A DNA stretch of 11,083 nt from DAOTVS01 sp034436375 (GCA_034436375.1 DAOTVS010000222.1:1-11083); one strand, 5' to 3'; counted from the first letter of the stretch, positions 1 through 7,101 are shown. A program made the numbers and translations. Notes: generated by a model from the sequence alone, not told the origin.

Positions 1-2
1 CC

Positions 3-278
<276 letters not shown>

Positions 279-301
279 GTCAGCGGTATGGGGAACCAAC
301 G

Positions 302-1114
302 ATGATCGAACAACTCGCCATGATCGAGCGCGTGCGGGAGCTCTGCCGCGGCGACGAGCGCATCATCGCCGCCATGATGTATGGCTCCTTCACCCTCGGC
401 GAGGGCGACCGCTACTCCGATATCGAGCTCATGCTCTTTTTCCGCGACGAGGACCTGCCCGCCATCGACCGGGCGCAGTGGCTGGCGCAGATCGCGCCCG
501 TGGAGATGTGGTTTGTCAATGAGTACGGCATCGTCGACGCCATCTTTAGCAACCTGGTGCGGGGCGAGTTCCATTTCGACCGCGTTTCGGAGATCCGGGA
601 AAAGCTGCCGCCCTCGCTGCGCCCGCTGGCCTGGTTCCCCACATTGGAATCGACGCTCATCGTCGACCGCACCGGCGAGTTGAGCGCATGCCTGCAGGCC
701 CTGGTTGGCCCGGCGCCGGAGCACGGCGGCCCGCAGGAAACAGATGCCATCTGCCACCACCTGATCAACAACTGGCTCTTCGGCTGGAATGTGTTCCGAC
801 GCGGCGAGCTGGCGCGCGCCCTGGAGCTGCTGTGGCTGGTGCAGCGCGATCTGCTCGCCCTGGCCCGCGTGCAGGAGCGCGCTTTCCAGCACTGGCCTAC
901 GCCCTCGCGTGGCCTGGAGGCTGACCTCTCGCCCGCGAGCTACCGCCGCTACGCCGCCTGCACCGCCGCCCTCGACCGCGAGCAGCTCGACCGCGCCTAC
1001 CGCGCTGCCTGGCAGTGGGGCCGTGAGCTGATGGAAGCGGTCGCTCCGCGGGAGGGTGCGGCGCTGCCGGAGGGGTTGTTGGTCAAACTGGACGAGTGCA
1101 TACGTAATCCGTAA
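302..1114 (+). CDS. LinB/Lnu(B)-like nucleotidyltransferase (putative lincosamide or other small-molecule nucleotidylation)
   Basis: This 270-residue protein matches what I recall of the Lnu(B)/LinB family (about 267-273 residues) along its length. The N-terminal nucleotidyltransferase motif is G28-S29-F30 followed by YSDIE (38-42), giving the metal-binding acids D40 and E42. RGEFHF at 87-92 has E89, the position I recall as the catalytic base of LinB. A helical C-terminal half follows (NNWLFGWNVFRRGE near 156-169), as in LinB. Known members transfer AMP to a hydroxyl of clindamycin or lincomycin in the cytoplasm. The start at 302 puts DERI at residues 18-21, the same place as in Lnu(B); the GGGGA site at 290-294 is weak but well spaced. 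The last codons and the TAA stop are formed by a heptamer repeat. The family is well supported, the substrate is not: homologues outside pathogens may modify other compounds, and no mobile-element genes are nearby. Confidence 0.85.
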   Translation: MIEQLAMIERVRELCRGDERIIAAMMYGSFTLGEGDRYSDIELMLFFRDEDLPAIDRAQWLAQIAPVEMWFVNEYGIVDAIFSNLVRGEFHFDRVSEIREKLPPSLRPLAWFPTLESTLIVDRTGELSACLQALVGPAPEHGGPQETDAICHHLINNWLFGWNVFRRGELARALELLWLVQRDLLALARVQERAFQHWPTPSRGLEADLSPASYRRYAACTAALDREQLDRAYRAAWQWGRELMEAVAPREGAALPEGLLVKLDECIRNP

Positions 1115-1189
1115 TGCGTAAGGCCGCCACTTCGTAGCGTATCTTGCTTGAGCGAAGGCTCGTCAGGGCGAGGCTCCCGCTGAGTGGCT

Positions 1190-1208
1190 CAGGGTCCATA
1201 GGACCCTG
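1190..1208. other. Perfect hairpin inside E1, overlapping a second hairpin
   Basis: CAGGGTCC (1190-1197) pairs exactly with GGACCCTG (1201-1208) around a 3-base loop. A second stem, CTGAG (1180-1184) with CTCAG (1188-1192), shares bases 1190-1192, so the two are mutually exclusive in RNA. There is no T-tract, so it is not a classical intrinsic terminator. It might stop or stabilise the transcript of gene 2, or simply be structural DNA of the element. Confidence 0.6.
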
Positions 1209-1244
1209 TCAGCGTTCAGAACCTTGGCCTGCGCCTCACCACCC

Positions 1245-1309
1245 TGTCATTCCGAGCGGTTCTGCGGGCATTGCACAGTGGCGAGCATCGCACAGCGAGG
1301 AATCCTGCC
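1245..1309. repeat. Degenerate TGTCATTCCGAGCG...AGCGAGGAATC repeat
   Basis: TGTCATTCCGAGCG (1245-1258) and AGCGAGGAATCCTGCC (1294-1309) look like the two halves of an interspersed repeat that I recall from many unrelated environmental bacterial genomes as a nearly continuous TGTCATTCCGAGCGAAGCGA-type unit. Here the halves are separated by about 35 bases. No function is known to me, and the identification rests on memory of the motif rather than on a search. Confidence 0.5.
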
Positions 1310-1414
1310 TCGCCCCTACGGCCAAGCTTCCGAGCAGCAGCGCACCGTTGGCTGCGGCAGCTTTGCGCATTACGGATTACGCATTACGGCTTTCATTCGT
1401 AACAGGAGTAGCTC

Positions 1415-3580
1415 ATGGAGCCCATCACCTTCGACTCAACCTGCTACCGCATCGGCGGGCAGCCGGTTTACCTGCACTCGGGCGAGTTCCACTATTTCCG
1501 CGTGCCACGGGCCGATTGGCGCCATCGCATGCGCCTCTTCAAAGAGGCGGGCGGCAACTGCCTGGCCACCTATATCCCCTGGCTGCTGCATGAGCCACAG
1601 GAGGGGAGCTTCCGCTTTGGCGGCGAGGATGGCGTGCTGGACCTGGAGGGCTTTCTGCAGACGGCGTGCGAGGAGGGCCTCTACGTCATCGCCCGCCCAG
1701 GCCCCTACCAGTATTCAGAGCTGAAATATGACGGGCTGCCGGCCTGGCTCTGCGAGGGCTACCCCGAGCTGCACGCCCATGACATCGAGGGCCACATCTT
1801 CCGGCAGTCCTCGATCTCCTACATCCATCCGCTGTTCCTGGAAAAGACGCGCCGTTGGTTCGACCAGGTCTGCCCCATCCTGGCGCGCTACACCGTCAAA
1901 CGTGGCGGCCCGACTGCGATGGTGCAGCTCGATAACGAGCTGACGGGCATCCACGTCTGGTTCGGCAGCCTGGACTATAATGCAGAGTCGATGGGGTTCG
2001 GCCGGGAGGATGGCCGCTACGCCCGCTTTCTGCAGGCGCGCTATGGCGACGTGGCCGAGCTGAACCGCCTCTACGGGGCGGATTTCGCCTCCTTTGCTGA
2101 TGTGCGCCCCATCGTTCCGCCGACCGGCAACGCCCGCGCCCCCGAGCTGCGCCGCGCCCGCGACTATTTCGAGTTCTACCTGGGCACCATCGCCGAGTAC
2201 GCGCAAACCCTGGCCGGCATGATCCGCGCCCACGGCATCGACGTACCCCTGGTACACAACTCGGCCAACCCGGGCATGAACGCCCTGTTCCGCGAGACCG
2301 TCACCGCCCTGGGCAACAAGGCGTTCCTCCTCGGCTCGGACCACTATTACAACCTCGACGCCCGCTGGCCGCAGAACACGCCGACGCCGCAGTATGCCTG
2401 CAATGCCTTTTACTCGCTGGAGATGCTGCGCCTGATGGGCTACCCGCCGACCGTCTTTGAGCTGCCCGGGGGCTCCTGCTCTGACTGGCCGCCCCTGGCC
2501 CCCGAGGATCTGCGCGCCTGCTACCTGGCCAATGTGGCCCTGGGCATGAAAGGGTCGAACTATTACATCCTCACCGGCGGCCCCAACCCGCCCGGTGCCG
2601 GCGTCACGACCGACCTCTATGACTATAACGCCTCCATCGGCGCCCGCAATGAGGTACGGCCCCTCTACGGTGTGCAGAAGGATTTCGGCCTTTTCCTGCA
2701 GGAGCGCCCCTGGCTCATGGAGGCTGAGCGTGAGGCCGACTGCCGCATCGTTCTCGACTGGGATGCGGCCCGCGCCGGCCATTACTGGCACGGGCAGGGG
2801 GAAGTGCCCTTTGCACCTCCGGCCGCCTGGGAGTTCACCCGCTCCGGCGTGCTGGCGACGGCCCTCTGCGCCAGCCTCTCACCCGCCTTTTGTAACCTGG
2901 ATAGCGACGATTGGCTCGCCGACCTCACGACGCCTGTGATTATCGTCGCCTCTTCGGTGATGGCGCGGACCTATCAGGAGCGCATCGTGCGCTTTTTGCA
3001 GAGCGGCGGGCGCGCGCTCATCACGCCCGTGCTGCCGGAGCTGGACGAGCGCCTGGAGCCCTGCACCCTTCTGGCTGACTGCTTGGGCGCCACGCTCCCA
3101 CAGGAGAACCGCGGCGGCTATGTACGTGCCACCATCGGCGGCGTGGTGAACGTGCTCAACAACGGCAGCGCCTATTTCAGCGACCGCTTGCCCGCCGGCG
3201 CCGAGATCGTGGGCCGCGACGAGCACTCGGGGCGCACCCTCGCCTGGCAGCTTGGGCTCCCCGGCGGGGGGCAGGCCCTCTTCCTGGGCTTTCGCTGGCT
3301 GCACGCCATGCGCGAGCACGAGCGCATGCTTGCTTCCCTCATGCGGCGGCTGGGCCTGATACAGAAGGTCGAGTGCACCAACCCCAACCTGTGGACCTCC
3401 CTGCGCACCGCGAGGGGCCGCTCGCTGCTCTTTGTGCTCAACCTCCTCTCGCAGCCCTTTGCGGCGGAGGTTCGCTGCCGCCCGGCCTGGAGCGGCGAGG
3501 CCATCGACCTGGGCCGCATCGAGGCGCCGGCGATGACGGTGACGACCGTGGAACTGAGTGCGGAAAGCAACCGCAGATGA
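1415..3580 (+). CDS. GH35-like beta-galactosidase (glycoside hydrolase clan GH-A)
   Basis: This 721-residue protein is likely a cytoplasmic retaining beta-galactosidase, as there is no signal peptide. The N-terminal half is a TIM barrel with GH35 hallmarks: SGEFHYFR at 22-29, RPGPYQYSELKYDGLPAWL at 94-112 (the family's RPGPY...GGLPAWL), and QLDNE at 171-175, where E175 matches the acid/base of the usual QVENE motif. E349 in TVFEL is the best nucleophile candidate. The stretch at 200-225 (YARFLQARYGDVAELNRLYG) is more like GH42. The region of about 440-650 has alternating hydrophobic strands and could be a glutamine-amidotransferase-like accessory domain, as in GH42 enzymes. AGGAG at 1404-1408 sets the start. 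The last residues and the TGA stop lie in a 10-base tandem repeat. Gene 4 follows after 41 bases. The beta-galactosidase class is well supported; linkage and natural substrate are open. Confidence 0.85.
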   Translation: MEPITFDSTCYRIGGQPVYLHSGEFHYFRVPRADWRHRMRLFKEAGGNCLATYIPWLLHEPQEGSFRFGGEDGVLDLEGFLQTACEEGLYVIARPGPYQYSELKYDGLPAWLCEGYPELHAHDIEGHIFRQSSISYIHPLFLEKTRRWFDQVCPILARYTVKRGGPTAMVQLDNELTGIHVWFGSLDYNAESMGFGREDGRYARFLQARYGDVAELNRLYGADFASFADVRPIVPPTGNARAPELRRARDYFEFYLGTIAEYAQTLAGMIRAHGIDVPLVHNSANPGMNALFRETVTALGNKAFLLGSDHYYNLDARWPQNTPTPQYACNAFYSLEMLRLMGYPPTVFELPGGSCSDWPPLAPEDLRACYLANVALGMKGSNYYILTGGPNPPGAGVTTDLYDYNASIGARNEVRPLYGVQKDFGLFLQERPWLMEAEREADCRIVLDWDAARAGHYWHGQGEVPFAPPAAWEFTRSGVLATALCASLSPAFCNLDSDDWLADLTTPVIIVASSVMARTYQERIVRFLQSGGRALITPVLPELDERLEPCTLLADCLGATLPQENRGGYVRATIGGVVNVLNNGSAYFSDRLPAGAEIVGRDEHSGRTLAWQLGLPGGGQALFLGFRWLHAMREHERMLASLMRRLGLIQKVECTNPNLWTSLRTARGRSLLFVLNLLSQPFAAEVRCRPAWSGEAIDLGRIEAPAMTVTTVELSAESNRR

Positions 3581-3600
3581 ACGCGGATAAACGCTGATGG
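3571..3600. repeat. Three 10-base tandem repeats (consensus ACGCNGATRA) overlapping the gene 3 stop
   Basis: CCGCAGATGA, ACGCGGATAA and ACGCTGATGG run head to tail at 3571-3580, 3581-3590 and 3591-3600. The first copy supplies the TGA stop of the beta-galactosidase (3578-3580). The unit resembles an ATGAACGCRGATAAACGC-type interspersed repeat that I recall from many environmental genomes. No inverted partner is visible, which sets it apart from the four elements E1-E4. The ribosome binding site of gene 4 begins 10 bases downstream. Confidence 0.7.
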
Positions 3601-3621
3601 GGGACGAAGAGGAGGTGAAGC

Positions 3622-4857
3622 ATGAACTCGCGTGAGCGCGCCCTCGCGGCGATCAATCACCGGGAGCCGGATCGCGTGCCCATTGACCTGGGTGGGCACC
3701 GCTCCTCGGGCATGATGGCCATCGCCTACAAAAAGCTCAAGGACTATCTCGGCATCACGACGGGCGACATTTACGTCTATGATTTCATTCAGCAACTGGC
3801 TATCATCGAGCCGGAGGTGCTGGACCGCCTGGGCGTGGATACGGTGGAGATGGGCCGCGGGTTCAGCCTGGCCCCGGCGGACTGGTGCGACTGGGTGCTG
3901 CCCGACGGCACACCGTGCAAAATCCCGGCGTTTATCAACCCAGTCAAGGTCGGCGGCGACTGGTGGCTCTACCACGCCGACGGCACACCCATGGCCGTGC
4001 AGCGGGAGGGCTGCCTCTATTTCGAGCAGACCTGCTTCCCGCTGATGGGCAGCGATGAGCAGGATTTCCGGGACCTGGACAACCCGCTGGAGAAGGTCAT
4101 GTGGACGGCTATCGGCACCCCCCCGGCGCCCATCGGCTATGATGAGCAGGGGCTCAAGCAGCTGGCGGCGGGGGCCAAAGCCTTCCGTGAGAGCACTGAC
4201 CGCGCGATCATCGGCCTGTTCGGGGGGAATCTGCTGGAGATCGGCCAGTTCCTCTTCCGCATTGACAATTTCCTGGCTCTCCTCGCGGGCGAGCCGCAGC
4301 GCGCCCACCGCCTGCTGGACCGCCTGGTGGAGATGCACCTGGCCAACCTGGAGAAATTCCTGGGCGCCGTGGGCCCTTACATCGATATCATCCTTTTCGG
4401 CGACGATCTGGGCATGCAGACAGGGCCGCAGATCTCGCCGCGCATGTACAAAGAGTTCTTCCAGCCCCGCCATGCCCTGCTCTGGCAGACGGCCAAGAAA
4501 CTGGCGCCGGTCAAGGTCATGCTCCACTCCTGCGGCGGCCTCTACCCGCTGCTGCCAATGCTCATCGAGGCCGGACTCGATATCGTGCAGCCGCTGCAGA
4601 CGACCTGCAGGAATATGGAGCCGGAGCGCCTGAAGCGCGAATTTGGGCGCGACCTCGTGCTTTGGGGCGGCGGTGCGAACACCCGCGACATCCTGGGCGC
4701 TGGCACGCCCGAGCAGGTCGCCGCGGACGTGCGCGAGCGCATCCGCATCCTGGCCCCGGGCGGGGGGTTTGTGTTTCAGCAGATTCACAATGTCATGGCC
4801 AACGTGCCGCCGCAGAATGTCGTGGCGATGATTGAGGCTGTGAGACAGGAGGCGTAA
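3622..4857 (+). CDS. Uroporphyrinogen decarboxylase-fold protein (MtaA/CmuA-like group), function unknown
   Basis: This is a 411-residue cytoplasmic protein with the URO-D TIM-barrel fold. It is not a haem-pathway HemE: it begins with the SRERALAAINHREPDRVP-type opening (near residues 3-20) of the large methyltransferase-like branch. It carries FGDDLGMQTGPQISPRMYKE (259-278) and LHSCGG (301-306). H302 and C304 match the first two zinc ligands of the corrinoid:CoM methyltransferases MtaA/MtbA. The third ligand expected near residue 380 is absent: GGGFVFQQIHN (380-390) has no Cys. Relatives of this kind are often found in sugar-use clusters, where their reaction is unproven. AGGAGGTG at 3610-3617 is the strongest ribosome binding site in the window. 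The TAA stop (4855-4857) lies within the left arm of element E2. The fold is certain enough; the reaction is unknown, and a methyl-group or decarboxylation role is only inferred. Confidence 0.85.
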   Translation: MNSRERALAAINHREPDRVPIDLGGHRSSGMMAIAYKKLKDYLGITTGDIYVYDFIQQLAIIEPEVLDRLGVDTVEMGRGFSLAPADWCDWVLPDGTPCKIPAFINPVKVGGDWWLYHADGTPMAVQREGCLYFEQTCFPLMGSDEQDFRDLDNPLEKVMWTAIGTPPAPIGYDEQGLKQLAAGAKAFRESTDRAIIGLFGGNLLEIGQFLFRIDNFLALLAGEPQRAHRLLDRLVEMHLANLEKFLGAVGPYIDIILFGDDLGMQTGPQISPRMYKEFFQPRHALLWQTAKKLAPVKVMLHSCGGLYPLLPMLIEAGLDIVQPLQTTCRNMEPERLKREFGRDLVLWGGGANTRDILGAGTPEQVAADVRERIRILAPGGGFVFQQIHNVMANVPPQNVVAMIEAVRQEA

Positions 4858-4973
4858 TAAGTAAACCGTAATAAGTAAGGTCGCTGTGACGAGTTACCGT
4901 TGCTTCAGAGGATACTCTGCTGGAGCAGTGAATGATGCGCGAGGGTGACTTGCGCATTACTTATTACTTATTC
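4853..4973. repeat. Intergenic element E2 bounded by inverted AGTAATA-type heptamer repeats
   Basis: The left arm (4853-4880) alternates CGTAATA and AGTAA(A/G)(C/G). The right arm (4954-4973) is GCATTAC/TTATTAC/TTATTC. GTAATAAGTAA (4868-4878) and TTACTTATTAC (4957-4967) are an 11-base perfect inverted pair. The left arm holds the stop codon of gene 4, and the right arm ends about 10 bases before the GGAGGT of gene 5. The middle has a small hairpin CAGAG-GATA-CTCTG (4906-4919) overlapping CTGCT/AGCAG (4917-4928). The TTGCGCATTAC preceding the right arm is also present in E1. Confidence 0.7.
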
Positions 4974-4983
4974 TCCGCCCTTT

Positions 4984-4989
4984 GGAGGT
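4984..4989 (+). promoter_or_regulatory. Ribosome binding site that selects the TTG start of the HAD gene
   Basis: GGAGGT lies 3 bases upstream of TTG 4993-4995 (4 bases from the end of the GGAGG core). The in-frame ATG at 4945 has no such site, and its extra 16 residues would be a translation of repeat E2, so TTG is the better start. Confidence 0.7.
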
Positions 4990-4992
4990 CTC

Positions 4993-5820
4993 TTGTCATT
5001 CCTTCCCAATACCCAGATCGAGCTCATCGAGCCCAGATTTCCGCGCGGGCGCATTCGGCACGCCCTGTTCGATTTCGACGGCACCCTCTCGCTTATCCGC
5101 GAGGGCTGGCAGGGCGTGATGGTCCCCATGATGGTAGAGATCCTGCTCCAGACACCCCGGGCCGAGGATGAGGCCGCCATCCGCACTGTGGTCAGGGAGT
5201 TTGTCATCCGCCTGACGGGCAAGCAAACCATCTACCAGATGATCCAACTGGCCGAGGAGGTCGAAAAGCGGGGCGGCCGTCCGCTGGACCCCCTGGCCTA
5301 CAAGCGCATGTACCTGGACCGGCTTTGGGAACGTATCAAGGGGCGCGTCGCGGACCTGGAGGCGGGGCGCATGCAGCCCGACGATATGATGGTGCCTGGC
5401 GGGCGAGCCATGCTGGAGGCGCTGACCGCGCGAGGCGTGCGCTGCTACCTGGCTTCCGGCACCGATGAGCCCTATGTGCTGCACGAGGCCGAATTGCTCG
5501 GCCTGCCGCGCTACTTTGCCGGCATCTATGGCGCCCATGACGATTACAAAGCGCACGACAAGCGCATCGTCATCCAACACATTATCAGCGAGAACCAGCT
5601 CTCCGGACCCGAGTTTGTCGCTTTCGGCGATGGCTATGTGGAGATTGAGGATGCACGCTCCGTCAACGGCATCGCCGTCGGCGTTGCCACCAACGAGGCC
5701 GAGCGGCAAGGCATCGACGAGTGGAAGCGCTCGCGCCTCATCCAGGCCGGCGCGCAGGTCATCGTGCCTGACTTTCGTGAGTGTGGTAAGCTCGTTGAGT
5801 TCCTTTTCGACGTTGAGTGA
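4993..5820 (+). CDS. HAD-superfamily phosphatase (phosphoglycolate-phosphatase-like)
   Basis: This 275-residue protein is probably a Mg2+-dependent cytoplasmic phosphatase of the haloacid dehalogenase superfamily. Motif I is DFDGTL (27-32), with nucleophile D27 and acid D29. A helical C1-type cap lies at about 40-125. Motif II is LASGTDE (153-159, S155 or T157). A KAHDK segment (186-190) gives the lysine, and FGDGYVEIED (211-220) gives the motif III acids D213 and possibly E217. All catalytic positions are present, so it should be active. The TTG start follows GGAGGT. The gene sits between the URO-D-like gene and the unknown gene 6, and is separated from gene 6 by element E3. Next to a PfkB kinase, a sugar-phosphate substrate is plausible, but sequence alone does not tell which. 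Confidence 0.85.
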   Translation: MSFLPNTQIELIEPRFPRGRIRHALFDFDGTLSLIREGWQGVMVPMMVEILLQTPRAEDEAAIRTVVREFVIRLTGKQTIYQMIQLAEEVEKRGGRPLDPLAYKRMYLDRLWERIKGRVADLEAGRMQPDDMMVPGGRAMLEALTARGVRCYLASGTDEPYVLHEAELLGLPRYFAGIYGAHDDYKAHDKRIVIQHIISENQLSGPEFVAFGDGYVEIEDARSVNGIAVGVATNEAERQGIDEWKRSRLIQAGAQVIVPDFRECGKLVEFLFDVE

Positions 5821-5949
5821 GACGTAATCCGTGAGGTTGTCACTGCGCAAAGTCCTCTGCTCAACAGCAGTTCGCCATGGAAACAAACCAGAGGAGCCAC
5901 ACAAGCCCTGTCATGGCAACCTTACGGATTACGCATTACGGATTACGTC
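5821..5949. repeat. Intergenic element E3 with 12-base perfect terminal inverted repeats of ATTACGG type
   Basis: GACGTAATCCGT (5821-5832) and ACGGATTACGTC (5938-5949) are perfect terminal inverted repeats. The right arm is a tandem array ATTACGC/ATTACGG/ATTACG. A second pairing, 5822-5839 with CAACCTTACGGATTACG at 5917-5933, has one mismatch over the aligned 17 bases. The element starts directly after the TGA of gene 5 and ends one base before the GGAGGT of gene 6. Its centre has a CTGCT-CAAC-AGCAG hairpin (5857-5870) preceded by TCCT, similar to the centre of E2, which suggests the two are relatives. Confidence 0.75.
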
Positions 5950-5961
5950 CGGAGGTTTCCC

Positions 5962-6957
5962 ATGTCTTACCCTACCTTTGATCGCTCGCGCCTGCAGCTC
6001 AAGCCGCTGGCCGAGCGCGTGCATGATCTGCACCTGGAGCACTGGCTGGCGCTGGATGACCCTACGCCCGCCTTTGATCACCCCGATCTGCCGCGGCTGG
6101 CGGAGCGCATCCGGCAGGCACGGGAGCGGGAGGCGCCCGTGATGCTGCTGATGGGCGGTCACGTCATCCGCGCGGGGGTCGCGCGCCATCTCATCGACCT
6201 GCTGGAGCGCGGGCTCATCACCCACGTGGGCATGAACGGCGCCGCCGCCATCCACGACTATGAGCTGGCCCTCATCGGCGCCACCACCGAATCGGTCGCC
6301 CGCTATATCAGCGAGGGGCAGTTCGGCCTCTGGCACGAGACGGGCCGCCTCAACGACATTATCAAGGGGGGAGCGGCGCAGGGGCTCGGCCTGGGTGAGG
6401 CAACCGGCCGCGCCATTGCAACCGGCGATTTCCCCCACCGGGACCTGAGCGTGTTGGCGGCCTGTTATCGCCTGCGCGTGCCGGCCACCGTGCATGTGGG
6501 CATCGGCCTGGATATTATCCACGAGCACCCCAATGCCGATGGCGCCGCCCTGGGGGTTGCCTCGTACACCGATTTCCTCATCCTGGCGCAGACCCTCGCC
6601 GGCGACCCGGGTGCCCGGGGCTTTGAGGGCGGCGTGCTCCTCTCCTTCGGCTCCGCCGTCATGGCGCCGGAGGTCTTTCTCAAGGCCCTGGCCATGGCCC
6701 GCAACGCTGCCCGGCAGGAAGGGCGCGAGATCCGCCATTTCACCACCGCCGTCTTTGACCTGCTACCCCTGTCTGGCGACCTGCACCACGAGGCGCGCAA
6801 AGGCACGCCCGAGTACTACTTCCGCCCCTACAAGACCCTGCTCGTGCGCACTGTCGCTGACGGCGGCGAGAGCTACTACTTTCAGGGCGATCACCGGGCG
6901 ACCGTGCCGGCGTTGTATCGTTTGTTGACAGATTCCCAGAGGAAGGAACGGAACTGA
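5962..6957 (+). CDS. Conserved protein of unknown function (GSU2085-type, 'deoxyhypusine synthase-like')
   Basis: I recognise this 331-residue protein only as a conserved family without known function. It resembles proteins I recall as GSU2085-type or deoxyhypusine-synthase-like in Geobacter and others. It is soluble with no signal peptide. Strongly patterned motifs are GGHVIRAG (65-72), MNGAAAIHDYELALIG (91-106), GQFGLWHETGR (119-129), HVGIGLDIIHEHPN (178-191), FGSAVMAPEV (229-238) and GGESYYFQGDHRATVPAL (301-318). The many Gly, His, Asp and Glu residues suggest a Rossmann-like enzyme binding a nucleotide or sugar phosphate. GGAGGT at 5951-5956 fixes the start. The last residues (QRKERN) and the TGA stop are encoded by the left arm of element E4. 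The next gene is an RfaE-domain-I-like kinase, and I recall the Geobacter gene also lying near heptose-kinase genes, so a shared sugar-phosphate pathway is inferred. Confidence 0.75.
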   Translation: MSYPTFDRSRLQLKPLAERVHDLHLEHWLALDDPTPAFDHPDLPRLAERIRQAREREAPVMLLMGGHVIRAGVARHLIDLLERGLITHVGMNGAAAIHDYELALIGATTESVARYISEGQFGLWHETGRLNDIIKGGAAQGLGLGEATGRAIATGDFPHRDLSVLAACYRLRVPATVHVGIGLDIIHEHPNADGAALGVASYTDFLILAQTLAGDPGARGFEGGVLLSFGSAVMAPEVFLKALAMARNAARQEGREIRHFTTAVFDLLPLSGDLHHEARKGTPEYYFRPYKTLLVRTVADGGESYYFQGDHRATVPALYRLLTDSQRKERN

Positions 6958-7083
6958 AGGAACTCATGGAACTGAGGGGGAGGACCGGTATTACCCCATC
7001 TTTGGCTCAATCATCATGGATCAGCGGACGGCGCCGTGCCTTGCCCTTCAGTTCCACCAGCCCTGTGAGCTCCCTCAGTTTCC
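6941..7083. repeat. Intergenic element E4 bounded by inverted GGAACTGA(A/G)GG repeats
   Basis: The left arm (6941-6978) repeats GGAAC and GGAACTGA. The right arm (7044-7083) repeats TCAGTTCC and CTCAGTTTCC. GGAACTGAAGG (6950-6960) and CCTTCAGTTCC (7045-7055) pair exactly. GGAACTGAGGG (6968-6978) pairs with CCCTCAGTTTCC (7072-7083) except for one extra T. The stop codon of gene 6 (6955-6957) is inside the left arm, and the right arm ends 9 bases before the GGAGG of gene 7. A 10-base palindrome ACGGCGCCGT lies at 7028-7037. The sequence family differs from E1-E3 but the layout is the same. Confidence 0.7.
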
Positions 7084-7101
7084 TGCAATCACGGAGGCCC
7101 C

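Larger units (their letters stand above)
1101..1390. repeat. Intergenic element E1 bounded by inverted ATTACGN heptamer repeats
   Basis: The whole spacer between genes 2 and 3 is one structured element. The left arm (1103-1123) is CGTAATC/CGTAATG/CGTAAGG. The right arm (1367-1390) is GCATTAC/GGATTAC/GCATTAC/GGC. Bases 1103-1118 and 1366-1381 are a perfect 16-base inverted repeat. The left arm contains the TAA stop of gene 2 (1112-1114), and the right arm ends 13 bases before the ribosome binding site of gene 3. I see no convincing gene inside it. It carries a strong hairpin (1190-1208) and a piece of a second repeat family (1245-1309). The architecture resembles a non-autonomous (MITE-like) or short-tandem-repeat element; no transposase is present. 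Confidence 0.75.

Noticed and set aside
1144..1593. Open frame of 149 codons crossing the spacer E1 into gene 3
   Set aside because: It translates repeat DNA and then runs out of frame into the beta-galactosidase; no family resemblance and no ribosome binding site.
3172..4788. Long open frame on the minus strand (538 codons)
   Set aside because: It overlaps genes 3 and 4 antisense, its translation has no recognisable domain, and it arises from the high GC content and codon bias of the + strand genes.
4945..4992. Upstream ATG extending the HAD protein by 16 residues
   Set aside because: It has no ribosome binding site and would translate repeat E2; the TTG at 4993 follows GGAGGT.
1101..5949. 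Repeats as a CRISPR array
   Set aside because: The arms are contiguous 7-base units in inverted pairs with no regularly spaced unique spacers and no cas genes.
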